Shown: piece after piece, positions 50,860 to 59,539 of the stretch
Position numbering within the stretch: the first letter of the stretch is position 1
Layout of the letters: every line of letters begins with the position of its first letter
Assembly: GCA_934394815.1 (NCBI GenBank)
Contig: CAKRRD010000004.1
Coordinates: forward strand, 25,918-89,917
Origin: an uncultured Acetatifactor sp.
GTDB lineage: Bacteria > Bacillota > Clostridia > Lachnospirales > Lachnospiraceae
Length of the DNA: 64,000 nt
Direction of reading: 5' to 3'
Translations under genes and position numbers: made by a program
The notes under the pieces: generated by a model
What the model was told of the DNA's origin: nothing
The model's database searches: none
What the model saw: only the letters and a program-made list of their open reading frames with translations

Positions 50860-51262
50860 CGGACTTCATGATCTTGGCCAGGATCGCATTGACAAATCCG
50901 CCGGAGCTTTCCTGTCCGTACTTTTTGGCAATCTCGATTGCCTCGTTAATGGCAACGCCCTCCGGGATATCGTCATCATAGCGCAGCTCATACGCACCAA
51001 GGCGCAATATGGCAAGCTCTACCTTACCCATACGGGTGGTATCCCAGCCTTCGGTATTCTCATTCAACAGCTTGTCAAGCTCAGGAATCTTCTCCCGGAT
51101 CTTCTCGAAACGGGCCGCAATGGCATCCGCATCCTGCCAGGAGGGGACTTCCTCGTTATTCTCGCGGAACAGTGCGATCTGTTCCGGCATATCTTCCGGT
51201 GCATGAAACTCCACACGGTATAAAAGTTTGAAAACCTGTTCTCTCTGCTCGTGTCTTCCCAT
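50852..51262 (-). CDS. nusB: Transcription antitermination factor NusB
   Basis: A 136-residue NusB (about 130-140 usual) with REQVFKLLYRVEF at the start and the VAINEAIEIAKKYG region near the end. It acts with NusE in rRNA antitermination. It lies 21 bases after the asp23 gene, as in B. subtilis yqhY-nusB. Confidence 0.95.
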   Translation of the reverse strand: MGRHEQREQVFKLLYRVEFHAPEDMPEQIALFRENNEEVPSWQDADAIAARFEKIREKIPELDKLLNENTEGWDTTRMGKVELAILRLGAYELRYDDDIPEGVAINEAIEIAKKYGQESSGGFVNAILAKIMKSGE

Positions 51263-51283
51263 AATATCTTCCTGTAATTCCTC

Positions 51284-51670
51284 TTATTTGTCCTTCTTCA
51301 TGTTCACACCGGCAATGCGGATGTTCACATCCAGACAGGTCAGTCCTGTCATATTCTCGATGGCATTTTTCACCTTCTGCTGTACCGCCTGACAGGTTGC
51401 GGGAATATTGTATCCGTACTCCATGGTTACTGCCAGATCCACGGTCACGTTCTTGTCCTGCACTTCTACCTTGACACCCTTGGTCTGGCTCTTGACACCC
51501 ACCTTGCTCATGAGTTCATTGGTGATATTGCTGGCCATGGCACTGACACCGTCCACCTCGGTAGCTGCCAAAGATGCGATCATTGCCACTACATCATCGG
51601 CAATCTGTACGGTACCGATGTTCTCATCTTCCTTTAATACCAGGTTCTTTTTATCTATTTCTTTTTCCAT
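51284..51670 (-). CDS. Asp23/Gls24 family envelope stress protein (YqhY-like)
   Basis: A 128-residue Asp23/Gls24 protein (GTVQIADDVVAMIASLAATEVDGVSAM and VTVDLAVTMEYG). In B. subtilis YqhY, next to nusB, is linked to acetyl-CoA carboxylase balance; here the acc genes are not adjacent. ATG 51670 has AGGAGG upstream. A promoter with a 14-bp palindrome at its start of transcription lies just upstream. Confidence 0.92.
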   Translation of the reverse strand: MEKEIDKKNLVLKEDENIGTVQIADDVVAMIASLAATEVDGVSAMASNITNELMSKVGVKSQTKGVKVEVQDKNVTVDLAVTMEYGYNIPATCQAVQQKVKNAIENMTGLTCLDVNIRIAGVNMKKDK

Positions 51671-51691
51671 GATAGCTGATCCTCCTAATAA

Positions 51692-51705
51692 TAACTAATT
51701 AGTTA
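51692..51705. repeat. Perfect 14-bp palindrome at the asp23 transcription start
   Basis: TAACTAATTAGTTA is fully symmetric and covers the expected start of transcription of the 51707-51735 promoter, so it is a candidate repressor site. Confidence 0.55.
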
Positions 51706-51706
51706 C

Positions 51707-51735
51707 AGTATACCAAATCCTTAATCATTTGTCAC
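51707..51735 (-). promoter_or_regulatory. Sigma-A promoter of asp23-nusB operon
   Basis: On the minus strand GTGACA (plus 51730-51735), 17-base spacer, TATACT (plus 51707-51712), with TGG before the -10. It overlaps the end of the transglutaminase-like gene and starts a transcript through nusB to recN. Confidence 0.75.
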
Positions 51736-52944
51736 CCAAAAAGTCAAGGATAATTGTTTCCCGTTCTGGGCATAAGTAACGGTTCTGCTCCCCGGCATCT
51801 GCATATAGGAAAAAATTTCCTGCTCATCGATCAGGGCATGGCAGATCTCTTCATAGCAGATTTCATCCGCGCATTTTAATGTAACATCGGTTCTGCCCTC
51901 CGAAGCCACCCTATCGAAGATCTCCTGCATCTGTTCTCTGTCATAGGAGGTAAAATACACGCCTTCCCGCACATAATAATTGGCTGCCGCAGCGGTACAT
52001 TCCGGCATGGGGATCACGCTGTCGATCCGGTGTGTGCGCAACAGCTCCTGTGTGGTCACACACAGATAGTCATAATTGATTTCCGGCAGATTTCCCTGCT
52101 CGCTGCCGTCCTCCATGCGGTAGGACGCATCTCCCCAGGTGGTATCCACATAATAATATTCCCCGTCCACGCACACCAGATTCCAGGCATGGGCTTCTCC
52201 GGTGTCCACCGTTCCCTGCACCAGCGTACACATCACCCCCAGCTGGTTCAACAGGTACTGGGTCGCCTTGGCATACCCCTGGCAGACAGAGGCTCCACGC
52301 AAAAATACGGATGCGATATTCTGATTGTCCGCGGCATTCAGATCATAATTTGTGGAAAAGATAATGGCCTCGTATACCGATTTTACCTTATCGTATTCCG
52401 AAGCAGACGCATCCATGGCCGCCAGCCATTCCGCACTCACGCTCTGAATAGTTTCCGCCCGCTCCACCGCCTCTTCCTTCGTCAGTTCATAGGTTCCTGC
52501 GAAGTCGATCCCCACAGTCTGCTCTCCCCGGGAATATCTGGTATAGGTATATCCCGTGGTATAAAAGATTTCGGGATGATCGATCAGCACACACTGGAAA
52601 ATCTTGTCTATGTCCTGCTCATCCATTCCCTGTTCCAGAGGGTCCGTGGACAATTTGACCGTATCATCCATGGATCCCAGTGCCTGTTCTATCTCCTCAT
52701 ACCAGATCTGCTCCTGTGCATCCAGACTCTCATATGCAAAACGAGAGCCTCCCTCCTGAAGGAGGGAAAAGCTCTCTGTATTGTCATCTTCCGTAGCCGC
52801 CGTCTCCTGCACGGACAGAGCGTCTGTGTAGTTCTCCGGCAGCACGATGGTCTGGGGTACTTCCTGCAGGATCTCCTGTGAAGAACATCCTGTCATGAAA
52901 AGCAGCATCAGAATTCCGGCACATAATTTTAACTTCTTCCGCAT
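51721..52944 (-). CDS. Transglutaminase-like lipoprotein
   Basis: A 407-residue lipoprotein (lipobox MTGC, Cys20) with a transglutaminase-like cysteine-protease fold. The catalytic triad is visible: Cys221 (GASVCQGYA), His252 (GEAHAWNLV) and Asp267 (YYYVDTTWG). Such exported proteins can act as peptidases or peptidoglycan-linked enzymes; the substrate is unknown. It lies between prfC and asp23 and is separated from asp23 by its promoter. ATG 52944 follows GGGGGATAG. Confidence 0.85.
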   Translation of the reverse strand: MRKKLKLCAGILMLLFMTGCSSQEILQEVPQTIVLPENYTDALSVQETAATEDDNTESFSLLQEGGSRFAYESLDAQEQIWYEEIEQALGSMDDTVKLSTDPLEQGMDEQDIDKIFQCVLIDHPEIFYTTGYTYTRYSRGEQTVGIDFAGTYELTKEEAVERAETIQSVSAEWLAAMDASASEYDKVKSVYEAIIFSTNYDLNAADNQNIASVFLRGASVCQGYAKATQYLLNQLGVMCTLVQGTVDTGEAHAWNLVCVDGEYYYVDTTWGDASYRMEDGSEQGNLPEINYDYLCVTTQELLRTHRIDSVIPMPECTAAAANYYVREGVYFTSYDREQMQEIFDRVASEGRTDVTLKCADEICYEEICHALIDEQEIFSYMQMPGSRTVTYAQNGKQLSLTFWVTND

Positions 52945-52970
52945 TCTATCCCCCTACACGTTTTGTCTGA

Positions 52971-54569
52971 TTAATTGCGTCCGAACTCCGTCAGCACCAG
53001 CCCCTTATTGCGGTCCAGAGTCATACCGATACTCCAGGAATTTACGAACAGCAATAATGGATTACCCTTCATGTCCTTAACCTTCTTCATATCGGAAGTA
53101 CCGGACAACCTGGCCAGATCAATCTCGTCCTTGTTCTCGATCCAGCGGATATGCTCATAGGGCAGATTTTCCAGACGGATCTCCACGTTGTATTCGTTCT
53201 CCAGACGATATTTTAATACGTCAAACTGCAGTACGCCCACTACGCCGACAATGATCTCTTCCAGACCGGTGTTAAACTCCTGAAAGATCTGGATGGCACC
53301 CTCCTGGGCGATCTGCTCCACGCCTTTGACAAACTGCTTTCTCTTCATGGTGTCCACCTGACGCACTCTGGCGAAATGCTCCGGTGCAAAGGTAGGGATA
53401 CCTTCATACTGGAACTTCTCCTTCGGCATGCACAGGGTATCTCCGATGGAGAAAATACCGGGATCGAACACACCGATAATATCTCCCGCATAAGCCTCGT
53501 TTAAGATCTTACGTTCATCCGCCATAATCTGCTGAGGCTGGGACAATCTCATGACTTTATTCCCCTGTACGTGGCGTACTTCCATATTGGCATCGAATTT
53601 GCCGGAGCAGATACGCATGAATGCGATACGGTCTCTGTGGGCTTTGTTCATATTGGCCTGGATCTTGAAAACGAAAGCGCTGAACTCATGCTCCGTCGGG
53701 TTGATCATGCCGATGTCCGCTTTTCTCGGCAGCGGTGTGGTGGTCATATTCAGGAAATGTTTCAGGAAAATCTCCACACCGAAGTTGGTCAGTGCGGATC
53801 CGAAGCATACCGGGGTCAGATTCCCCTTCTGCACTTCCTCCAGATCAAACTCTGCACTGGCGCCGTCCAACAGTTCCACTTCTCCCAGCAGCTTGTCCGC
53901 AGCAGCTTCCCCAAGCAGTTCCTTCAGATGTTCTTCATCCTGAATGGGGATCTCAGTGGAGGTTCCCTCCTTCGTTCCCTTCTCCGTATCGGAATAGGCG
54001 ATCACGCACTTTTTCTCACGGTCGTAGACACCCTGAAACTCTTTACCGGAACCAATGGGCCAGTTGACGGGGCAGGTAGCGATACCAAGCTCCTTCTCGA
54101 TGTCATCCAGCAGTTCAAAGGTGTCCCTCGCCTCACGGTCCATCTTGTTGATGAAAGTAAAAATAGGGATCTTACGCATAACGCAGACCTTGAACAGCTT
54201 TCTCGTCTGGGCCTCGACACCCTTGGAAGCATCAATAACCATGACTGCGGAATCCGCTGCCATCAGGGTACGGTAGGTATCCTCGGAGAAATCCTGATGT
54301 CCCGGGGTATCCAGAATGTTGATGCAGTAACCGTCATATTCGAACTGCAATACGGAAGAAGTAACGGAAATACCTCTGTCCTTCTCGATCTGCATCCAGT
54401 CGGATACCGCATGTCTGGCCGTAGCCTTTCCCTTTACACTTCCTGCCAGATTGATGGCTCCTCCGTAGAGCAGGAACTTCTCGGTCAGGGTCGTCTTACC
54501 GGCATCCGGGTGGGAAATAATGGCAAATGTCCGGCGGCGGTTGATCTCTTCTGTATAATTATTACTCAC
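52971..54569 (-). CDS. prfC: Peptide chain release factor 3
   Basis: A 532-residue translational GTPase that recycles RF1/RF2 from the ribosome. G motifs SHPDAGKTT, DTPGHQDFSED and NKMD are intact, and the RF3 C-terminal domain follows. The start is GTG (54569) with GGAGG 9 bases upstream. It is 66 bases after deoB. Confidence 0.95.
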   Translation of the reverse strand: MSNNYTEEINRRRTFAIISHPDAGKTTLTEKFLLYGGAINLAGSVKGKATARHAVSDWMQIEKDRGISVTSSVLQFEYDGYCINILDTPGHQDFSEDTYRTLMAADSAVMVIDASKGVEAQTRKLFKVCVMRKIPIFTFINKMDREARDTFELLDDIEKELGIATCPVNWPIGSGKEFQGVYDREKKCVIAYSDTEKGTKEGTSTEIPIQDEEHLKELLGEAAADKLLGEVELLDGASAEFDLEEVQKGNLTPVCFGSALTNFGVEIFLKHFLNMTTTPLPRKADIGMINPTEHEFSAFVFKIQANMNKAHRDRIAFMRICSGKFDANMEVRHVQGNKVMRLSQPQQIMADERKILNEAYAGDIIGVFDPGIFSIGDTLCMPKEKFQYEGIPTFAPEHFARVRQVDTMKRKQFVKGVEQIAQEGAIQIFQEFNTGLEEIIVGVVGVLQFDVLKYRLENEYNVEIRLENLPYEHIRWIENKDEIDLARLSGTSDMKKVKDMKGNPLLLFVNSWSIGMTLDRNKGLVLTEFGRN

Positions 54570-54635
54570 TGCTATAGTCCTCCAAATATATCCTATCTCA
54601 AATATCTATTTCAAACAGCTTCCGAAAGCCGTCCA

Positions 54636-55802
54636 CTATGACGGATCTGTCTTCAGAACAGAATGTCCCTCGAACTCCGGTCTGATCCCGAAATAATCCA
54701 GCACCGTGGCTCCGATATCGGAGAAGGTCGGTCTGGTTCCTCGGTTTCCCGGTGTCACAGGGGCGCCGTACATGATAAACGGTGTGTATTCTCTGGTGTG
54801 ATCGGTGGTAGCCATATAAGCAGGATCACAGCCATGATCTGCCGTGATCATCAGAATGTCTTCCGGCTTCATATGTGCCTGGATCTCAGGCAGTTTTTCA
54901 TCGAAATAAGCCAGTGCCTTCGCATAGCCGTCCACATCTCTTCTGTGTCCGTAGAGCATATCGTAGTCTACCAGATTGATAAAGCAGAGTCCTTCGAAAT
55001 CCTTGTCCAGATATTCCAGTGTCCGCTCGATCCCTTCCTCATTGCCGGAAGTGTATTCATGCTCCGTGATGCCCTTGCCCACGAAAATATCCTGAATCTT
55101 GCCCACGGCAATGACCTCCTTGCCGACAGCCTTCAGCTGATCCAGCATGGTAACTGCAGGAGGCAGCAGGGAAAAATCATGTCTTCTGGGAGTACGGGTA
55201 TAATTGCCGCTGATGCCGGCAAAAGGTCTGGCAATGACGCGGCCCACACCGTGCTCTCCCTGTAAGATCTGTCTGGCGATACGGCAGTAGTCATATAGCT
55301 GCTCCACGGGAACCACATCCTCATGAGCTGCGATCTGGAACACACTGTCTGCGGAAGTATATACGATCAGTTTGCCGGTGCGCACATGCTCGTCCCCGTA
55401 ATCCGCAATGACCTGCGTACCGGAATACGGCTTGTTGCACAGGACATCTCTCCCGGTGCGGATCCGGAACTCTTCCAGCACCTCCTCCGGGAAACCCTCC
55501 GGATAAGTGGGCAGGGGCTTGGGAGAATAGATTCCAGCAATCTCCCAGTGTCCGATGGTGGTATCCTTTCCGCGGGAACGCTCCGTCATGCGGGCATAGG
55601 CTGCTGTGGGATGCTCTGTCTTCTCTCCCACTTCCACGCCATCGATGTTAAACAGGCCCAGGTCTTTCATATTTTCCATATGAAAGCAAGGGCTCTTTGA
55701 CACACTTTTCAGGGTATTTACATGGATGTCACCGTAAGCCGCAGCATCCGGCATTTCACCGATACCGAAGCTGTCCAATACAATTAAAAAGACTCTCTTC
55801 AT
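54636..55802 (-). CDS. deoB: Phosphopentomutase
   Basis: A 388-residue alkaline-phosphatase-fold mutase that converts (deoxy)ribose 1-phosphate and 5-phosphate. Metal motifs VLDSFGIGEMPDA, GRDVL and ITADHGCDP, TTDHTREYTP are present. The upstream 158 bases contain an 83-bp folded element. No deoC, deoD or nucleoside transporter is adjacent, so it is alone among pentose genes. Confidence 0.95.
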   Translation of the reverse strand: MKRVFLIVLDSFGIGEMPDAAAYGDIHVNTLKSVSKSPCFHMENMKDLGLFNIDGVEVGEKTEHPTAAYARMTERSRGKDTTIGHWEIAGIYSPKPLPTYPEGFPEEVLEEFRIRTGRDVLCNKPYSGTQVIADYGDEHVRTGKLIVYTSADSVFQIAAHEDVVPVEQLYDYCRIARQILQGEHGVGRVIARPFAGISGNYTRTPRRHDFSLLPPAVTMLDQLKAVGKEVIAVGKIQDIFVGKGITEHEYTSGNEEGIERTLEYLDKDFEGLCFINLVDYDMLYGHRRDVDGYAKALAYFDEKLPEIQAHMKPEDILMITADHGCDPAYMATTDHTREYTPFIMYGAPVTPGNRGTRPTFSDIGATVLDYFGIRPEFEGHSVLKTDPS

Positions 55803-55848
55803 ATACCTTCCTCATTCGCTCATTTTCCTTGAAAACAGTCATTTATTC

Positions 55849-55931
55849 GTTATGATACGGGTTACGGCTCCAAACGGTCTCCTGCAGATAATCTGCACAG
55901 GCTTTTGGCCGGTAACCCTTGGTATCATAAC
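55849..55931 (-). repeat. 83-bp imperfect hairpin upstream of deoB
   Basis: Outer arms GTTATGATAC (55849-55858) and GTATCATAAC (55922-55931), then GGGTTAC (55859-55865) with GTAACCC (55912-55918), a bulged CCAAA/TTTGG stem, and a terminal TGCAGA/TCTGCA hairpin (55883-55888, 55892-55897). No T run and no known riboswitch consensus that I recognise. It could be a leader RNA of deoB or a palindromic repeat. Confidence 0.65.
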
Positions 55932-55960
55932 ACATATTCTTTCCTATGTACACAAAAATA

Positions 55961-56608
55961 TCACTGTGCAATGGTGCTGATGACGATATTTTCCGCCGCA
56001 ATATCCGTCTTTCTTTTTACAATATCTTCGATCTGTGCCCGCTGCACATCGGTCAGTTCCGCCGCATTGACCACCACGTCCACGGCATCCCCATTGATGC
56101 TGACCACGGCTTCCTGGAAGCCCTTGGCCTGCAGAAGTACCTCGGCTGCCGCCTCTTTTTCCGCGATATCGGTCATACGTACCATGCTGTCCACCGCTTC
56201 CTGCTTCTGGGCATCGCTGAGTTCCGTACTGTTGATGATCTCCAATAAAGTCTCTTTATTCCTGGCTCTGGTCTGCTCCTTGGAAAGCCTTGCGGCGGAC
56301 AATACCTCCACGCCGTTCGTTCCGGTCAGTACTGCCTCTCCGGGAATCTCCCCTTCGTCCGGTGTAGCCTCCGCCACCTGCATATCTTCATCCAGATAAT
56401 CCTCCATGACGATCTCCACATCCGAATCCAGACTTTCCATATCCGTGACAATATCCGTGGAATCTACCGCACTCAGAGTCTCTGTATCGTCCGATGCCAG
56501 ATACTCCTTTTCCAGGTTGGTCCCCGCAAACTGCAGATAACCTGCAATGGCTATCATAATGGCAAGTGCGGTAATCATAAGCTGATTCTTCTTAATTAAG
56601 TTTTTCAC
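55961..56608 (-). CDS. spoIIIAH: Stage III sporulation protein AH
   Basis: A 215-residue mother-cell membrane protein: short basic N-terminus, one transmembrane helix (about 10-28), an acidic linker and a YscJ/FliF-like ring-building domain (about 130-215). In B. subtilis it forms the channel to the forespore by binding SpoIIQ. The start is GTG (56608), with AAGGGG 6-7 bases upstream. It is last in the spoIIIA operon. Confidence 0.93.
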   Translation of the reverse strand: MKNLIKKNQLMITALAIMIAIAGYLQFAGTNLEKEYLASDDTETLSAVDSTDIVTDMESLDSDVEIVMEDYLDEDMQVAEATPDEGEIPGEAVLTGTNGVEVLSAARLSKEQTRARNKETLLEIINSTELSDAQKQEAVDSMVRMTDIAEKEAAAEVLLQAKGFQEAVVSINGDAVDVVVNAAELTDVQRAQIEDIVKRKTDIAAENIVISTIAQ

Positions 56609-56698
56609 TGCGTTCCCCTTTTCCAAAGGCCTGTATCTGCCTTCTTGATTTTATACTCTATTGTATGTACCCGTCCGGGCGGATATGTTTCCTGTGGC

Positions 56699-57382
56699 TT
56701 ATTTTTCCAACACCTTGACTTTGTGGGCTTCCACACCGAAAAGTGCCTGAGCGATCTGGGTGATCTCACTGGTCATGTTCCCTTTCCCTGCCCCTTCCGC
56801 CACCACCAGAACCCCCTCCACTTTCGGGGTGACCGTCTTCACCACAAAGGGCGTGCCCTGACTGCCGTCCTGATAGACCGTCTGGTATCCGGTGTTGGAG
56901 GAGCTCACGGTGCGGGTTCCCCCCGCGGAGTCCTGTTCCTCGGTATTGGAGCGCTCTGCGTTCATATCTTTCTCCACAATTTTCTCCTCAGAGGATTCCA
57001 GTGTAATCATGACTTCCACCGTGCCTAACCCGCGGACGGATTCCAGCATCTTTTTCAGCTTTTCTTCCAGATAGGCGGTATATTCTTCCGTGCTTCCTGC
57101 CGTCATGTCCCGGTTTCCACTCTCCACCGCCTCCTGCCGTGCCGTGATTTCCGTTCCGGAAGAAGTGAAAATTCCGGCGTTGTACTGCTCCACAGCCTCT
57201 GTTTGGGAGGTCTCTGCCTGCGGATCTTCTTTTTTCACCGGCAGGGCAATGATAAACAAAAGAACTCCCAACAGCACCAGGATCAGTAGGTTGTCCCGCC
57301 GAAACCATTTCGGAAGACCGCCCCCGGCCACTCCCTTGCCGGTTCCTGTACTGCCTGTGATTTTTTCCCAGAATTCACTCAC
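56699..57382 (-). CDS. spoIIIAG: Stage III sporulation protein AG
   Basis: A 227-residue protein with one transmembrane helix (about 31-50), an acidic low-complexity linker and a C-terminal ring-building domain (about 85-227; GLGTVEVMITLESSEE, VEGVLVVAEGAG). It forms a large ring in the SpoIIIA-SpoIIQ channel. The start is GTG (57382) with GGGGAG upstream. The 79-base gap to spoIIIAF is the longest in the first seven genes of the operon. Confidence 0.94.
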   Translation of the reverse strand: MSEFWEKITGSTGTGKGVAGGGLPKWFRRDNLLILVLLGVLLFIIALPVKKEDPQAETSQTEAVEQYNAGIFTSSGTEITARQEAVESGNRDMTAGSTEEYTAYLEEKLKKMLESVRGLGTVEVMITLESSEEKIVEKDMNAERSNTEEQDSAGGTRTVSSSNTGYQTVYQDGSQGTPFVVKTVTPKVEGVLVVAEGAGKGNMTSEITQIAQALFGVEAHKVKVLEK

Positions 57383-57461
57383 GGCTTCTCCCCTTTCTTT
57401 TTATTCCCTGACTCCAGTCCCTTCCCCGTCGTTTCCAATGAACTTCCGGCAGACTTCTCCG

Positions 57462-57842
57462 TCATTCCAGCCGTACCGGCGCAATTTCCACACAGATTCC
57501 TTCCGTTTCCGCATTTTCCGGGTCATATCCGTCCCCAGTCTCCTCCGCCACGGTAGCAGCCATGTTCCCGATTTCTTCCTCTGTCTGTTCCGTCTGACTG
57601 TCCGCCAGTTTAAGCACCGTCTGTAATTCTTCCGTAAAACCTGCCACCTGTTCCTCCGCATTCCAGTCTCCGTCACTGCCAAATACGGTCAGAACCGGCT
57701 GCAGCAGCTGCACTAACAGCATGACAGATAACAACAGCTTTAAATATTTATCATAGGATTCCTTCGGTCTGAAATGCACCACAGTCTGTGCGCAGATCAG
57801 AAAGATCCCGGCCTGTCCGATCAAACGGTATAACCACTGCAT
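57462..57842 (-). CDS. spoIIIAF: Stage III sporulation protein AF
   Basis: A 126-residue membrane protein with two N-terminal helices and a cytosolic C-terminal domain, shorter than the usual B. subtilis form (about 206 residues). It begins 4 bases after spoIIIAE. It belongs to the SpoIIIA secretion-like apparatus of the mother-cell membrane. Residues beyond about 60 are poorly conserved, so the identity rests partly on order in the operon. Confidence 0.88.
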   Translation of the reverse strand: MQWLYRLIGQAGIFLICAQTVVHFRPKESYDKYLKLLLSVMLLVQLLQPVLTVFGSDGDWNAEEQVAGFTEELQTVLKLADSQTEQTEEEIGNMAATVAEETGDGYDPENAETEGICVEIAPVRLE

Positions 57843-57846
57843 ACTC

Positions 57847-58896
57847 TCACATCCCCCTGCTTCCCACAGCTAAAAGTGCCAGCGTGATCAGAAATAGCAG
57901 CATGCCCGTACCGGCGGTACGGAACAATAACATCCCGGCATTTCCCATGTGGTCCGTGCAGTTGGTCACTCTCTTGTCACTGACGATTCCCAGGAAAGCC
58001 GCCGCGCATTTGATCAGAAGGGCAGTAAGCAATATCTCCAGAAGCGGTGCCGCACAGGCTGCCAGAAGCAGCAACAGCAAGAGTACACCGATGCTGTTGC
58101 GGATCACCACAGCCGATCCCACCGCCAGTTCCAGAAGTCCGTCCGCCGTATTTCCGATGCCCGGCAGCGCCGAAAGCGTCTTTTCCACAGCGAAAGTCTT
58201 CACGGAATCCAGCACCGGCGTGATCAGGGACTGGAACACACTGATCCCCGTGACCACTCCCAGCGATGCCTTCAGTATCCACCCCACTGCCTTTTCCAGC
58301 AGTTCCGTTAATAGTGTCAGCTTTTCCTCCACCCAGATCCCGTTGATCATGGTCAGCAGACCATAGCTGTAAATCAACGGCAGTACCACCCCCAGCAGGA
58401 TTTTCTCCGTACCGTAGATCAAAAGCAACATCAGCTGATACCCCGCCCCCACAGTGGCCGGTCCCGATGCCACCCCCACGGCCAGAAGATACGTGGGTAC
58501 CATCAGTCTTACGAACAATACGATATTTTCCATGGTCTCTCTGGCAGTTCCCAGGATTCCGGAAAAACACTGCAGCAGGATCACTCCCATGAGCAGATAG
58601 ATAAAATAAAAGCTCAGATCCGCAATCTGATGCCTGTCGAAGACCTCCACAAAATGGATCAGCAGTGCGGAGAGGATTCCTAATACAATCAGCCAGACCA
58701 GTATATTTTTCCTGCCTGCTGCGATGGCTGTCATCCCCTGCATCACCTCCTGCAGCAGGCTTCCCGCCGCTCCCAGCACATCTCCCTGCAGCAGCTGTCT
58801 CATCAGTTCCGACACCGAGATCTGAGATGTCGGAAACAGCTTCTGCATTCCTTTTTCCAGTTCCTCCATGCCATATTCCTGCCACATTGCATCCAT
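57847..58896 (-). CDS. spoIIIAE: Stage III sporulation protein AE
   Basis: A 349-residue polytopic membrane protein of about eight transmembrane helices (e.g. NILVWLIVLGILSALLI, LIYSYGLLTMINGIW, GVVTGISVFQSLITP). It is the largest membrane component of the SpoIIIA complex. I chose ATG 58896 (MDAMWQ) with GGGGTG 8 bases upstream; ATG 58923 overlaps spoIIIAD and lacks the site. It is shorter at the N-terminus than B. subtilis SpoIIIAE. Confidence 0.93.
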   Translation of the reverse strand: MDAMWQEYGMEELEKGMQKLFPTSQISVSELMRQLLQGDVLGAAGSLLQEVMQGMTAIAAGRKNILVWLIVLGILSALLIHFVEVFDRHQIADLSFYFIYLLMGVILLQCFSGILGTARETMENIVLFVRLMVPTYLLAVGVASGPATVGAGYQLMLLLIYGTEKILLGVVLPLIYSYGLLTMINGIWVEEKLTLLTELLEKAVGWILKASLGVVTGISVFQSLITPVLDSVKTFAVEKTLSALPGIGNTADGLLELAVGSAVVIRNSIGVLLLLLLLAACAAPLLEILLTALLIKCAAAFLGIVSDKRVTNCTDHMGNAGMLLFRTAGTGMLLFLITLALLAVGSRGM

Positions 58897-58909
58897 CGAT
58901 CTCTCACCC

Positions 58910-59296
58910 CTATAAAAATCCATAGATCTGCCGGATCACCGTAAGCAGGATCGGCAGTCCGGCAAACAGTACCGAAAGTTTTCCCAGAATTTCAATCTGA
59001 TCCGAGACTGCTGCAAACCCGGCATCCTTACAGATCCCCGCACTGAACTCGCACAGATAGGTGATTCCCACGACCTTCATCAGAATCCCCAGATACCCTC
59101 TGGCATCCCCCAGATACTGCTGCAGTCCCGCGAACTCGTCCAGTAACTTTCCCGCCAGTCCCAACACATGGGAAAACACCAGCACGCTCAGGGCGAATCC
59201 CATCAGCAGCGCGTATTCCGGCCGCTTCTGCTTAAACTGTATGGCAAACAGTACTCCGGTGATCCCCAGTAAAGCAATCTTAATGACCTCTGCCAT
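58910..59296 (-). CDS. spoIIIAD: Stage III sporulation protein AD
   Basis: A 128-residue protein with about four transmembrane helices (LLGITGVLFAIQF, LLMGFALSVLVFSHV, GIT YLCEF, LFAGLPILLTVIRQ). ATG 59296 (MAEVIK) has AGGAGG 6 bases upstream; the longer open frame upstream is spurious. It follows spoIIIAC by 25 bases. Confidence 0.93.
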   Translation of the reverse strand: MAEVIKIALLGITGVLFAIQFKQKRPEYALLMGFALSVLVFSHVLGLAGKLLDEFAGLQQYLGDARGYLGILMKVVGITYLCEFSAGICKDAGFAAVSDQIEILGKLSVLFAGLPILLTVIRQIYGFL

Positions 59297-59321
59297 CTTT
59301 CCCTCCTGTTTCTGTAACATC

Positions 59322-59516
59322 TTAAAAGGAAAACAAGGTCTGTACGGTAGCAAACAGATCATAGATATAGGGAACGATCCAGCCAAGGACCAGAACCAGT
59401 CCCGCAAGACTGATCAGAAAAGCATGTTCCTCCCTGCCGCTGTGTTTTAAGACCTGGCTGAGTATCGTCACAAGGATTCCTACCGCCGCTATTTTAAAGA
59501 TCAGTCCTACTCCCAT
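59322..59516 (-). CDS. spoIIIAC: Stage III sporulation protein AC
   Basis: A 64-residue protein of two transmembrane helices (AAVGILVTILSQVL and FLISLAGLVLVLGWIVPYI), with the conserved GREEHAFL loop. It is one of the smallest conserved sporulation membrane proteins. Located between spoIIIAB and spoIIIAD. Confidence 0.92.
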   Translation of the reverse strand: MGVGLIFKIAAVGILVTILSQVLKHSGREEHAFLISLAGLVLVLGWIVPYIYDLFATVQTLFSF

Positions 59517-59539
59517 CTTTCCCCGTCCTTTTCTCTATC

